Positions 1-8,831 of a DNA stretch of 64,000 nucleotides are shown here, piece by piece. The translations under genes were made by a program, and so were the position numbers. This DNA is from Aurantibrevibacter litoralis (lineage in GTDB: Bacteria > Bacteroidota > Bacteroidia > Flavobacteriales > Flavobacteriaceae): NCBI RefSeq assembly GCF_034651555.1, contig NZ_JAYEEQ010000017.1, positions 1-64,000 on the forward strand, written 5' to 3'. Numbering within the stretch: position 1 is the stretch's first letter; the number at the start of each line of letters is the position of its first letter. The notes below the pieces were generated by a model. It had not been told where the DNA came from and did not search any database. It worked only from the letters and a program-made list of their open reading frames with translations.

Positions 1-71
1 AATCGATTTTAAGCAACTAGTTTAAACGGCTCACTTTCATCCGGCGCACATGGCTCAATTTGACCGGCGCA
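1..71. mobile_element. Right end of an IS21-like insertion sequence (partial)
   Basis: Two tandem units, at 28-48 and 52-71, share the pattern GGCTCAnTTTnA(n)CCGGCGCA with 24-bp spacing. Multiple imperfect terminal repeats of this look, ending in CA, are typical of IS21-family ends in Bacteroidota (recalled family knowledge, not searched). The likely outer boundary is the CA at 70-71. Immediately after it the sequence becomes the interior of a serine recombinase, which has lost everything upstream. No transposase is in the window; istA/istB would lie to the left. It could also be an unrelated short tandem repeat. Confidence 0.5.
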
Positions 72-1460
72 TCCAATGAGCGTAGGGAATTCCAAAAAAT
101 GCTGAACTATGTTAAAAGAAGAAAGAACATTGGTTATATCATTGTCTATTCCTACGACAGGTTTTCAAGAACGGGCGCGAACGGCGCGTATATAAGCGGG
201 CAACTAAAAAAACAGGGAGTAGCCGTGATTTCGGCCACTCAAGAAATCGATGTGACCACTAGTGCCGGTACGTTTCAGGAAAATCTTTTTCATATGTTTT
301 CCCACTTCGACAACCAAATCCGTAGGGATAAATCCATTACCGGCATGCAGGAAAAGTTACGAAGGGGATACTGGACGGGAGCCTACCCATTTGGGTACAC
401 CAATACAAATCCGGGAAAAGGTAAGATTCCGAACTTCGTGATTACGGAAAAAGGAAGATTACTGAAGCAAGCCTTTTTATGGAAAGCGAACGCTAATATG
501 TCCCACGTTGAAATTGCAAAACGCATCAAAGAAAAGGGCTTAAACATTCACGCTAAAAATCTTACCGACCTTTTTAGAAATCCTTTCTATTGTGGACTTA
601 TCGTCAACAGTTTAATTCCAGGAGAGGTAATTCAGGGAAAACATGAAGCCCTTATTTCAAAGAAGGTTTTTCTAAAAATACATAATTTCCTTCACGCAGG
701 TGACACGCCCAAGAAATATTCGTTCGATGATGAAAATCTTCCTTTAAAAATGTTTGTGAAGTCCTCGGTCTGCGGAACACCTTATACCGGATTTATTGTA
801 AAGAAAAAGGGTCTGTATTATTACAAAAACAGGCGTAAGGGAAGCAAGGAAAACAGAAGTGCCAAAAAGCTTCATGCAGAATTTTTAAATCTATTGGAGA
901 GGTTTAAAATAGCCGATAAAAAGTATATCGAACCATTGACCGACATAATTCACGACACCTTGATAGATAAAAATCAAGAGGCACTTGACGATCAAAAGCG
1001 ATTGACCAAAGAACTCGACCAGCTCGAAGAACGGATAAATACTTTGGAAAGAAGATTCGTTGTACTGAACGAAATTACAAAGTCCCAGTACGAACTTTTT
1101 ATGCCGGAACTAAAAAGCAAACAAAGGGAATTGGAGACAAAATTGGAAAGTGGGGGAATCAATAGTTCAAACCTTAAAAAATCGGTAAAAATGGCTCTTG
1201 ATTACGCCTGTAACTTGCCTTCTTTGTGGGAGTTAGGTAATTTAGAAACTAAGAGAGCCATACAATATATGGTATTCCCTGACGGGATTGAGTATGACTT
1301 CAAAAAGAAGCTAGTTCAAACTTTTCGAGTTAATGAAATTTTTAATGCAATCTCCTCATTTTCAGGGAATTTGAAGGAAATTGAAAAGGGGACTTTCCAC
1401 TCGATTTGTAGAAAATCCCCTTTAGTGACCTCGACAGGATTCAAACCTGTAACCTTCTGA
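60..1460 (+). pseudogene. Serine site-specific recombinase, N-terminally truncated
   Basis: Encodes a large serine recombinase/integrase that begins in mid resolvase domain. The first residues align with the RPEFQKML segment that normally follows about 60-70 residues carrying the catalytic serine. VYSYDRFSRTG, the conserved DRFSR arginine region, is present, followed by the recombinase domain, a degraded zinc-ribbon region and a coiled coil (about residues 300-380). There is no plausible start: the apparent TTG at 60 lies in the IS-like repeat and an in-frame TAG sits at 18-20. The catalytic serine is therefore missing and the protein should be inactive. The final dozen codons (VTSTGFKPVTF) are antisense tRNA-Arg sequence, as expected when an integrase gene abuts its attachment site in a tRNA 3' end. 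PGAP-like pipelines might still call it a CDS. Confidence 0.8.
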
Positions 1461-1499
1461 GCCGTAATCAGATGCGCTATTCAGTTGCGCCACGAGGCC
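1426..1499 (-). tRNA. tRNA-Arg (anticodon ACG)
   Basis: Read on the minus strand, the 74-nt sequence folds as a full cloverleaf. The acceptor stem is GGCCTCG/CGAGGTC, the D stem GCGC/GCGC, and the anticodon stem TCTGA/TCAGA carries loop TTACGGC, giving anticodon ACG. The T stem is ACAGG/CCTGT with loop TTTGAAT, and the discriminator is A. CCA is not encoded, so it must be added after transcription. The 3' half overlaps the end of the truncated recombinase on the opposite strand, marking it as the likely integration site of an element lying to the left. Confidence 0.95.
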
Positions 1500-1661
1500 T
1501 AAACTTTTTTGGTTAGCTTCTATTTATATGTATAACGATAAAGAATACTATTTTTACTATATTTCAGAAAAAAGAAATAGAAACCAAGCCTACTTTTCTA
1601 TGAATGGGGTGCAAATATATTTCTTTTTACTTTTAACGCAAAATAACCGCAAGCAAAATAA

Positions 1662-2171
1662 ATGGAATTTAAGAACTTCATCAGAGATATAAACGACTTT
1701 CCAAAAGAAGGTATAGTATTTAAGGATATAACACCGTTGCTAAAAGATGCTACCGTTTTCAAAAAGACCGCATTGGCGCTTCAAGATCTTATTACAGAAA
1801 GGGTAGATAAGGTAGTAGGCATAGAAAGTAGGGGATTTATTTTTGCGCCTATATTGGCTATGTACTTAGACGCAGGTTTTATTCCCGTCCGTAAAAAAGG
1901 GAAATTACCGGCTAAGGTGGTGAGCCAATCTTATGCCTTGGAGTATGGAGCTGATCGTATTGAAATTCATTCAGACAGTATTCAGAAAGGAGATAGGGTT
2001 CTTGTTCATGACGATGTTTTGGCTACCGGAGGTACGGCACATGCGGTTTGCGAGCTCGTTGAAAAATTAGGAGGGCACATTGTGCAATGCAATTTTTTAA
2101 TTGAGTTACATGCGCTTAATGGACGTAAAAACCTTGAAAAATATAGTATAAAAGCACTTGTAAAGTATTAA
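1662..2171 (+). CDS. apt: Adenine phosphoribosyltransferase
   Basis: Salvages adenine with PRPP to form AMP and pyrophosphate in the cytoplasm. The 169-residue protein has the usual length. It carries the GIESRGFIFA segment and the PRPP-binding loop VLVHDDVLATGGTA. The ATG start gives the canonical N-terminus with the FPKEGIVFKDITPLL segment. It stands alone between the tRNA and a degraded gene on the other strand, with which its stop codon overlaps convergently (TAA at 2169-2171 against TTA at 2168-2170). Confidence 0.97.
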   Translation: MEFKNFIRDINDFPKEGIVFKDITPLLKDATVFKKTALALQDLITERVDKVVGIESRGFIFAPILAMYLDAGFIPVRKKGKLPAKVVSQSYALEYGADRIEIHSDSIQKGDRVLVHDDVLATGGTAHAVCELVEKLGGHIVQCNFLIELHALNGRKNLEKYSIKALVKY

Positions 2172-2590
2172 TCCAGCGCATTTTTTGTAATAAAATACCG
2201 CCAGCCAATGATGGCTAATTGCCATTTTGAAGCTCGGGAAAGATCGAATTGCTTTTTAGAAAAAGAAGGAACTATTTTTTTATTGAGAAAAGCTAAAAAT
2301 CGAAATAACTTTCGTTTCACTGTTTTTGTGTATTGTGATATCGGAAAGGATTAGGAACTAGTTTTAAAAGAACAGTACCAATAAAGAAATCAATAAATAA
2401 AATAAAATTTTTGCAATTTCTAACATGAAATATCAATTTAAAAAAAGAGGGGTGCCAACCAAGGCTAAGATAAGCTATCGTATTTAATTTTTGAAGTAAT
2501 TCTACAAAAAAGTACAAATAGAATTTAGTCGCCATACAATCGATGTTCGCAACCTTCAAAAACAACAAAAAAGAGGGTCTCAAAAACAAA
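2168..2590 (-). pseudogene. Frameshifted remnant of an unidentified protein
   Basis: On the minus strand two overlapping frames read like one protein. The first runs from about 2590 to 2325 and contains LLQKLNTIAYLSLGWHPSFF and a hydrophobic FIDFFIGTVLLKLVPNPFRY. The second runs to a stop at 2168 and contains SRASKWQLAIIGWRYFITKN. Adding one A to the A5 run (plus-strand T-run 2323-2327) joins them smoothly. The upstream side has a TAG and a near-duplicated stretch around 2560-2595, so the 5' end is also decayed. The abutting convergent stop with apt suggests this was a real gene. I do not recognise the family; a polysaccharide or glycosyltransferase role is only a guess. Confidence 0.45.
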
Positions 2591-2842
2591 AATGATGGTC
2601 TCTATAACCCATGGCTGATATCGTGCGCTAAAAAATGAATTACTAAATCATAATTGGACGTCATAGATTATGGATTACATCGGGGCTATAGTGAAATGGA
2701 TATATCTGTTGTAATCGCAATCATTCGAGTGGATTCCTCGCGGCTAAAACTTTTAGTTTATCACGCAAAAAAAATCATTTCTTAAAATGAGTAAAATGTT
2801 GACTTTTGTAGCCTTGCCTATTTATATTTACAAAAACAATCC

Positions 2843-3778
2843 ATGCAAGACATTCTTTTTATTTTATTGGGATTAGGCTTATTAATTCTAGGCGGTAATT
2901 GGCTTTTAAAATCCGCCGTTGCACTTTCTTTGTCCTTGAATATTCCGAAAATAGTGATTGGAATGACCGTAGTTTCCTTTGCTACCTCAGCTCCCGAACT
3001 TATTGTTAGTGCCAAGGCTGCATTAAATGGGTATCCCGATTTGGCGTTGGGTAATGTGGTAGGGTCTAATATTGCGAATTTGGGCCTGGTATTGGGGGTT
3101 ACCTTATTGTTGGGTAGCATTGAGGTGCGACCCGCATTTTATAAGATAGACTGGCCGGTGCTTATGTTGGCTTCCTTGCTATTTTTTGTCTTTCTTTATT
3201 TTGATGGCGAAATACAGCAATATGAAGGTATCATTTTGGTGGTAGCCTTGTTCTTATTTTTGGTTTTTTTGCTCCGCTTTCAAAAAACCGCTGTTTTAGA
3301 CGAGGTAGTTGAAGATACGGTGCTGCCATTCTACAAAACCGTTTTGTTTTTGGGTTTGGGTGGTTTGGCTCTTTGGGGAGGATCGGAATTGCTCATAGAC
3401 GGAGCAGTGGGTATGGCTGCCGCATTTGGTGTGTCTGATAGGGTTATTGGGATCACTGTGGTTTCTATTGGAACCAGCATACCGGAATTGGCCTCGTCTT
3501 CTATAGCCATGCTAAAGAAGGAAAAGGCAATTTCCTTGGGCAACCTTATAGGTTCTAATATTTTTAACCTGTTAGCTGTGTTAGGAATTACCGCAATCAT
3601 TACTCCTATTAGGGTGGCAGACAGACAATTACTGGATAGCGATATTTTCTGGATGTTGGGAATCTCCTTTCTTATTTTGCCTTTGGTATTTTTTCCTAAA
3701 GGCCTCCGACTGGGATGGCGAGATGGGCTTGTTCTTCTTTCGGTCTATTCTTTTTTTGTGTACTTTACCGTCGCATAA
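2843..3778 (+). CDS. Calcium/sodium antiporter family protein
   Basis: Inner-membrane cation exchanger of the YrbG/CaCA family, swapping Na+ (or K+) for Ca2+. Its 311 residues form about ten transmembrane segments arranged as an inverted repeat. Each half carries the signature, GNVVGSNIANLGLVLG near residue 70 and GNLIGSNIFNLLAVLG near residue 230. The paired ATSAPELIVS and GTSIPELASS helices supply the ion-binding acidic residues. The ATG start leads straight into the first helix. It is monocistronic, ended by the hairpin at 3781, and convergent with the GSII gene. Confidence 0.93.
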   Translation: MQDILFILLGLGLLILGGNWLLKSAVALSLSLNIPKIVIGMTVVSFATSAPELIVSAKAALNGYPDLALGNVVGSNIANLGLVLGVTLLLGSIEVRPAFYKIDWPVLMLASLLFFVFLYFDGEIQQYEGIILVVALFLFLVFLLRFQKTAVLDEVVEDTVLPFYKTVLFLGLGGLALWGGSELLIDGAVGMAAAFGVSDRVIGITVVSIGTSIPELASSSIAMLKKEKAISLGNLIGSNIFNLLAVLGITAIITPIRVADRQLLDSDIFWMLGISFLILPLVFFPKGLRLGWRDGLVLLSVYSFFVYFTVA

Positions 3779-3780
3779 AA

Positions 3781-3807
3781 AAAAGGCTCCTTCTTAGGAG
3801 CCTTTTT
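3781..3807. terminator. Bidirectional intrinsic terminator
   Basis: Stem AGGCTCCT/AGGAGCCT with loop TCTT, flanked by an A-run on the left and T5 on the right. It can end both the antiporter transcript (+) and the convergent glutamine synthetase transcript (-). Confidence 0.9.
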
Positions 3808-3832
3808 GTGTAGAATTTTTGATTGTAGTACC

Positions 3833-4849
3833 TTATAGTTTAGCCGATTTTACGGTTTTTATAATACGTCCTGCAATTTTATACGGATCACCGTTAGAGG
3901 CTGGTCTTCTGTCTTCTAACCAACCTTTCCAACCACTTTCTACCGTGGCAATCGGAATTCGTATAGAAGCACCTCTATCGGAAATACCGTAGCTAAAATC
4001 ATGAATAGATGCAGTTTCATGCAGGCCCGTCAATCGCTGGTCGTTAAATTCACCATATACGGCAATGTGCTCCTTAACAACAGGGCGGAAAGCTTCACAT
4101 ATTTTTTCATACACCGCTTTAGATCCTGCTGTACGCAACGTACTGTTCGAGAAATTAGCGTGCATTCCAGATCCATTCCAGTCCATATCCTTGCCTAACG
4201 GTTTTGGGTGATATTCTATATAATAGCCATACTGTTCCGTCAATCGATCTAATAAGTACCGTGCTACCCACAATTCATCTCCAGCCAATTTTCCGCCTTT
4301 AGCAAAAAGCTGAAATTCCCACTGCCCACAAGCAACCTCTTGGTTAATACCCTCAAAGTTAAGACCGGCAGCAATGCACAAATCGGCATGTTCCTCTACC
4401 AATTCCCGACCATGAGTGTTTTTTCCACCTACCGAACAATAGTAAAGGCCTTGGGGAGCCGGGTAACCACCTACCGGAAAACCTAAAGGCAACTGGGTAG
4501 CTGTATCCATTATAAAATATTCTTGTTCAAAACCGAACCAGAAATCGTTATCATCATCATCTATTGAAGCCCTTCCATTAGAAGGATGCGGCGTACCGTC
4601 TGCATTTAAAACTTCTGTCATTACTAAATACCCGTTACTTCGTGCGGGATCCGGGAAAATGGCAACCGGCTTAAGCAAACAATCCGAAGAACCACCTTCT
4701 GCCTGTCTCGTAGAGCTTCCGTCGAAAGACCACATGGGGCAATCTTCTAATGTACCACCAAAGTTATTTACTACTTTGGTTTTGCTTCTCATGTTTTGGG
4801 TTGGGAAGTAACCATCCAACCAAATGTATTCTAACTTAGTTTTACTCAT
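3833..4849 (-). CDS. Glutamine synthetase, GSII-type (beta-grasp)
   Basis: Condenses glutamate and ammonium to glutamine with ATP in the cytoplasm. The 338-residue form is short, like eukaryotic-type GSII rather than the roughly 470-residue GSI. Visible motifs include LEYIWLDGYFP at the N-terminus, DFWFGFEQEYFIMD (metal-binding glutamates), GINQEVACGQWEFQ, NGSGMHANFSN and DRGASIRIP. The ATG at 4847-4849 is preferred over upstream in-frame starts because homologues begin MSKTKLEY-like and the -7 element lies at 4886-4893. It is divergent from the GSIII gene, so one intergenic region controls both enzymes. Confidence 0.95.
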   Translation of the reverse strand: MSKTKLEYIWLDGYFPTQNMRSKTKVVNNFGGTLEDCPMWSFDGSSTRQAEGGSSDCLLKPVAIFPDPARSNGYLVMTEVLNADGTPHPSNGRASIDDDDNDFWFGFEQEYFIMDTATQLPLGFPVGGYPAPQGLYYCSVGGKNTHGRELVEEHADLCIAAGLNFEGINQEVACGQWEFQLFAKGGKLAGDELWVARYLLDRLTEQYGYYIEYHPKPLGKDMDWNGSGMHANFSNSTLRTAGSKAVYEKICEAFRPVVKEHIAVYGEFNDQRLTGLHETASIHDFSYGISDRGASIRIPIATVESGWKGWLEDRRPASNGDPYKIAGRIIKTVKSAKL

Positions 4850-4885
4850 AATCAGGATTGTTAATATTTTTATTTTAAAAACAAA

Positions 4886-4893
4886 CAAAAATA
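4886..4893 (-). promoter_or_regulatory. Putative -7 element (TATTTTTG) for GSII
   Basis: Matches the Bacteroidota TAnnTTTG consensus on the minus strand, 37 bp upstream of the ATG. No clear -33 TTTG is seen, which fits a promoter needing activation. Confidence 0.4.
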
Positions 4894-4923
4894 TGTTTTT
4901 TGATGATTAATTGAAATTTTGAG

Positions 4924-4980
4924 AGGGGTAATCGTGTTAAAAGTATAAATTTTTTTTGTTACCCTTGAATTTTTAGGGGT
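4924..4980. promoter_or_regulatory. AGGGGT/TACCC motifs in the GSII-GSIII intergenic region
   Basis: AGGGGTA at 4924-4930, TACCC at 4960-4964 and AGGGGT at 4975-4980 lie between the divergent glutamine synthetase promoters. The same hexamer forms a palindrome upstream of the PII gene (27981-28002). A shared nitrogen regulator binding these sites is an inference. Confidence 0.3.
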
Positions 4981-5025
4981 CTGTTGAATAAAAAATATTT
5001 TTAGCGCAATAAATTATTAAATCCT

Positions 5026-5033
5026 TAATTTTG
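5026..5033 (+). promoter_or_regulatory. Putative -7 element (TAATTTTG) for GSIII
   Basis: Consensus TAnnTTTG 25 bp upstream of the GSIII ATG. The -33 box is weak (TTTT near 4999), suggesting regulated use. Confidence 0.45.
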
Positions 5034-5058
5034 CCGTAAGAAATTAGATGATATACCC

Positions 5059-7245
5059 ATGACCAGATTGCGTTTTGATGCTATTGCAGAAAGTTTTAAA
5101 AGAGAACGGATTACCGTTGAAGAAAAAGGAAGAAGATCCGAATTGTTTGGCACCAATGTGTTTAACGAACAGCGAATGTTGCAGTACCTAACCAAGGATG
5201 CCTTTGAAAGTGTTAAAGGCGCTATCTTATCGGGTTCTAAAATTGATAGAAAAATTGCCGATCAGGTTGCAGAATCTATGAAAGCATGGGCTATTTCCAT
5301 GGGGGCTACGCATTATACCCATTGGTTTCAGCCGCTTACCGGTAGTACTGCCGAAAAACATGATGCTTTTTTCGATTTGTTGCCTAATGGGGCTGCTTTG
5401 GAAAAATTTGGCGGCGGTCAGTTGGTGCAACAAGAACCGGATGCCTCGAGTTTTCCAAGCGGAGGTATCAGAAATACTTTTGAGGCCAGAGGATATACGG
5501 CTTGGGATCCCACATCGCCCGCTTTTATATATGGTACTACACTCTGTATTCCTACTATTTTTGTTTCGTATACCGGGGAGGCATTGGATAATAAAGCACC
5601 CCTACTTAGGGCGTTGAGTTGTATAGATGAGGCCGCTACCGCCGTTGCTCGGTATTTTGATAAAAATGTTTCTAAGGTCAATGCTACTTTAGGTTGGGAA
5701 CAGGAGTACTTTTTAGTAGATAAAGCCTTGGCCTATTCTCGTCCCGATATTGTTTTAACAGGTCGCACTTTAATCGGGCATTCAGCTGCTAAGGGGCAGC
5801 AACTAGACGATCATTATTTTGGAGTAATACCGGGTCGCGTATTAAGTTTTATGAGCGATTTGGAAAAAGAATGTACCAAACTGGGCATTCCGGTAAAAAC
5901 CCGGCATAACGAAGTGGCTCCCAATCAGTTTGAGTTGGCACCTGTTTTTGAAGAAGCTAATTTGGCGGTAGATCATAATTCGCTGCTCATGGATGTCATG
6001 GAAAAAATTGCGGATAAGCACAGTTTTAAAGTGCTTTTTCATGAAAAACCATTTGCAAATATCAACGGTTCGGGGAAACATAACAATTGGTCTTTGGCTA
6101 CAGATACCGGGGTTAATTTGCTGAGTCCCGGGACAACACCCATGAAAAACCTTCAATTCTTGACCTTTTTTATCAATACCTTAAAGGCCGTAGACACTTA
6201 TGAGGAACTGTTGCGTTCTTCCATAGCATCGGCGAGTAACGATCACCGACTGGGGGCAAATGAAGCGCCACCAGCCATTTTTTCTATATTTATAGGAAAA
6301 CAATTGAGTAGTGTTTTAGACGAATTGGAAGGGGTTTCTCAAGGAAAGTTATCACCCGAAGAAAAGACAGAGCTAAAGTTAAATGTAGTAGGCAAAATTC
6401 CCGAAATTCTTCAAGACAACACCGATCGTAATCGTACTTCGCCCTTTGCTTTTACCGGAAATAAGTTTGAAATGCGTGGGGTTGGGTCCAAGACCAACTG
6501 TGCCAAACCCATGACGGTACTCAATACTATTGTAGCCAAGCAACTCATTGCTTTTAAAAAAGAAGTAGATGTGTTGATTGATAAAAAGAATCTTAAAAAG
6601 GACGAAGCCATTTTTAACGTACTCCGTGAATATATTAAGACGTGTAAACGCATACGATTTGAAGGCGATGGCTATAGCGACGATTGGGAAAAGGAGGCGA
6701 AGCGTAGAAAATTAAGCAACAACAAAACCACACCACAGGCGCTGCAAATACTTACATCCAAGGAAACACTAGCGCTGTTTAAATCTATGAACGTGATGAG
6801 CGAGATAGAGGTAAAGGCGCGGCAGGAGGTAGAATTGGAAACCTACATTTTTCAACTTCAAATAGAAGGGCGAGTTTTTAACGAATTGGTATATAATCAT
6901 ATCATTCCGGCAGCGGTGGCTTACCAAAATAACTTGATCACTAATGTGAATGGGTTAAAAGAGATTTATGGTGCGGCACATAAGAAAATGTCCGATGCGC
7001 AATTAGGCATTATCGAGCAAATAAGCGAACACCTTGCCATACTGAAAAAGAATACAGATGCCATGACCGATGCCCGTAAGGCGGCCAATGTGTTAACCGA
7101 TAGTCATAAAAAAGCCTTTGCATACTGCGAGAATGTAAAACCTTATTTTGACGAAATTCGATACCACTGCGATAAATTGGAACAGTTGGTAGATAATCAA
7201 CTATGGCCGTTAACCAAGTATAGAGAACTTCTATTGATTAAATAA
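5059..7245 (+). CDS. glnN: Glutamine synthetase type III
   Basis: Large GSIII enzyme making glutamine from glutamate and ammonium. The 728 residues match the usual GSIII length. The N-terminal region contains RSELFGTNVFNEQRM and THWFQPLTGSTAEKHDAF. The catalytic part has GWEQEYFLVD, RHNEVAPNQFELAP and ANINGSGKHNNWSL (substrate and metal loop), then NRTSPFAFTGNKFEMRGVGS. A helical C-terminus completes it. Having both GSII and GSIII back to back means glutamine synthesis here relies on two non-homohexameric-GSI types. Likely nitrogen-regulated from the shared intergenic region. Confidence 0.97.
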   Translation: MTRLRFDAIAESFKRERITVEEKGRRSELFGTNVFNEQRMLQYLTKDAFESVKGAILSGSKIDRKIADQVAESMKAWAISMGATHYTHWFQPLTGSTAEKHDAFFDLLPNGAALEKFGGGQLVQQEPDASSFPSGGIRNTFEARGYTAWDPTSPAFIYGTTLCIPTIFVSYTGEALDNKAPLLRALSCIDEAATAVARYFDKNVSKVNATLGWEQEYFLVDKALAYSRPDIVLTGRTLIGHSAAKGQQLDDHYFGVIPGRVLSFMSDLEKECTKLGIPVKTRHNEVAPNQFELAPVFEEANLAVDHNSLLMDVMEKIADKHSFKVLFHEKPFANINGSGKHNNWSLATDTGVNLLSPGTTPMKNLQFLTFFINTLKAVDTYEELLRSSIASASNDHRLGANEAPPAIFSIFIGKQLSSVLDELEGVSQGKLSPEEKTELKLNVVGKIPEILQDNTDRNRTSPFAFTGNKFEMRGVGSKTNCAKPMTVLNTIVAKQLIAFKKEVDVLIDKKNLKKDEAIFNVLREYIKTCKRIRFEGDGYSDDWEKEAKRRKLSNNKTTPQALQILTSKETLALFKSMNVMSEIEVKARQEVELETYIFQLQIEGRVFNELVYNHIIPAAVAYQNNLITNVNGLKEIYGAAHKKMSDAQLGIIEQISEHLAILKKNTDAMTDARKAANVLTDSHKKAFAYCENVKPYFDEIRYHCDKLEQLVDNQLWPLTKYRELLLIK

Positions 7246-7253
7246 ACAAAGTC

Positions 7254-7472
7254 CAATCTAAAGATTCCCCGACCCTTGGGTGGGGGTTTCCTATTTACCT
7301 CTCCTTTGGAGAGGTCGGAACTGCCTTTTTGCAGTTCCGGGTGAGGTAAAATACAAAATTTCGGCTTTTGGTCTAAAGGCCAAAATGAAACTGGCGAAAC
7401 CCGTACTGAGCGAAGTAGAAGTATACCCCTGTGGCTTACCTCGGGGATGGTCAGTTTCAAGAAATTTTTTAT
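7254..7472. repeat. Dispersed structured intergenic repeat, copy 1
   Basis: About 219 bp, near-identical to copies at 43860, 60709 and 62511. It begins CAATCTAAAGATT and ends TCAGTTTCAAGAAATTTTTTAT. It is rich in hairpins: CCCCGACCC/GGGTGGGGG, ACCTCTCC/GGAGAGGT, GGAACTGC/GCAGTTCC and TGAAACTG/CAGTTTCA. This copy has the extra 24-nt REP-like module (about 7399-7422). Open frames in it are by-products of the repeat, not genes. Confidence 0.85.
7403..7425. repeat. REP-like module inside repeat copy 1
   Basis: GTACTGAGCGAAGTAGAAGTAT is a variant of a 22-nt motif also seen at 24319, 32029 and 44009. Copies 3 and 4 of the large repeat lack it, and the flanking sequence closes up exactly between GAAA and TACCCC. 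Confidence 0.65.
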
Positions 7473-7570
7473 CAGGGTTTCCGGCCCTTTTAAAAGTAGC
7501 CTTTGGGATGTTTATAAAAAAAAGGAACTATAAAAGCACATAAAACCAAGACTTTTTCTGGCGATTCGTA

Positions 7571-7578
7571 TATTTTTG
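7571..7578 (+). promoter_or_regulatory. Putative -7 element (TATTTTTG) for purM
   Basis: Fits TAnnTTTG, 16 bp before the purM ATG, giving a leader of roughly 10 nt. Confidence 0.45.
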
Positions 7579-7593
7579 CATCAAACTTAAACA

Positions 7594-8772
7594 ATGGGGG
7601 CAACCAATAGCGATCGATATAACCAAAGAGGAGTCTCGGCTTCAAAGGAAGATGTGCATAAGGCCATAAAAAATTTAGACAAAGGGCTATATCCTAAAGC
7701 TTTTTGTAAAATTGTTCCGGATTATCTTACCCAAGACGAAGACTATTGCCTTGTAATGCATGCAGACGGGGCCGGAACGAAATCGTCTCTGGCGTATGTG
7801 TATTGGAAAGAAACGGGCGACGTATCGGTCTGGAAAGGGATTGCCCAAGATGCCCTTGTAATGAATCTGGATGACCTCATTTGTGTGGGTGCTACGGATC
7901 ATATTATGTTGTCTTCAACGATTGGTCGAAATAAAAACAAAATTCCGGGTGAGGTTATTTCCGCTATTATTGAGGGTACTGAAGAGTTGATCGCAGACTT
8001 AAAAAAGCACAACATCAACATCTATGCAACAGGAGGTGAAACCGCAGATGTAGGGGATTTAGTGCGAACCATTATTGTAGATTCTACCGTTACCGCTCGG
8101 CTAAAAAGAACCGATGTTATTGACAACGCTAAAATTGCCGACGGCGATGTTATTGTGGGTCTTGCATCCTATGGTCAGGCCACTTACGAATACGGATACA
8201 ACGGTGGTATGGGCAGTAATGGCCTCACTTCGGCCCGCCATGATGTGTTTTCAAAAGATACCGCCTTGAAGTATCCGGAAAGTTATGACCCCGGGGTACC
8301 GGAAGAATTAATTTATTCCGGAAAAATGGGCGTAACCGATGCCGTAGCGAATAGTCCTTTAGATGCCGGAAAGCTGGTGTTATCGCCAACTCGGACGTAT
8401 GCACCCATTGTTAAAAAAGTATTGGATAGCTGTGGCGTAAAATCTATTCACGGCATGGTACATTGCAGTGGTGGGGCACAGACCAAGATTCTTCATTTTG
8501 TGGAACATTTACATGTTGTAAAGGATCATTTATTTCCAATACCTCCATTATTTCAATTAATTCAGGAACAATCCGGTACAGACTGGAAAGAAATGTATCA
8601 GGTTTTTAATTGCGGCCATCGCTTAGAATTCTATGTGCAACCCGATGTAGCTCAGGATATTATAGAAATTTCAAAGTCATTTCATGTAGATGCACAAATA
8701 GTAGGTAGGGTAGAAGCGGCTCCTAACAAAAAACTGACTATAAAGAGCCCTTACGGTACTTTTCACTATTAA
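7594..8772 (+). CDS. purM: Phosphoribosylformylglycinamidine cyclo-ligase (AIR synthase)
   Basis: Closes the imidazole ring in purine synthesis, converting FGAM and ATP to AIR. At 392 residues it is the longer Bacteroidota-type PurM. The N-terminal SDRYNQRGVSA segment is the typical start. The ATP-binding DADGAGTKSSLA-like strand reads MHADGAGTKSSLAYVYW, and MNLDDLICVGA and YATGGETADVGDL are the conserved metal/substrate segments. HCSGGAQTKI lies in the C-terminal half. Monocistronic, with its own promoter just after repeat copy 1. Confidence 0.95.
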   Translation: MGATNSDRYNQRGVSASKEDVHKAIKNLDKGLYPKAFCKIVPDYLTQDEDYCLVMHADGAGTKSSLAYVYWKETGDVSVWKGIAQDALVMNLDDLICVGATDHIMLSSTIGRNKNKIPGEVISAIIEGTEELIADLKKHNINIYATGGETADVGDLVRTIIVDSTVTARLKRTDVIDNAKIADGDVIVGLASYGQATYEYGYNGGMGSNGLTSARHDVFSKDTALKYPESYDPGVPEELIYSGKMGVTDAVANSPLDAGKLVLSPTRTYAPIVKKVLDSCGVKSIHGMVHCSGGAQTKILHFVEHLHVVKDHLFPIPPLFQLIQEQSGTDWKEMYQVFNCGHRLEFYVQPDVAQDIIEISKSFHVDAQIVGRVEAAPNKKLTIKSPYGTFHY

Positions 8773-8831
8773 AACATACGAATTCCCTGAATCCGACGTT
8801 TTTTATTAGGTATCCCAATTAGTACTTAGCT

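Noticed and set aside
7197..7460. Open frames on both strands across the large repeat (also at 43734-44129 and 62478-62873)
   Set aside because: They exist only because the repeat is GC-rich and stop-poor; starts and ends differ between copies and lie in flanking DNA, with no promoter.
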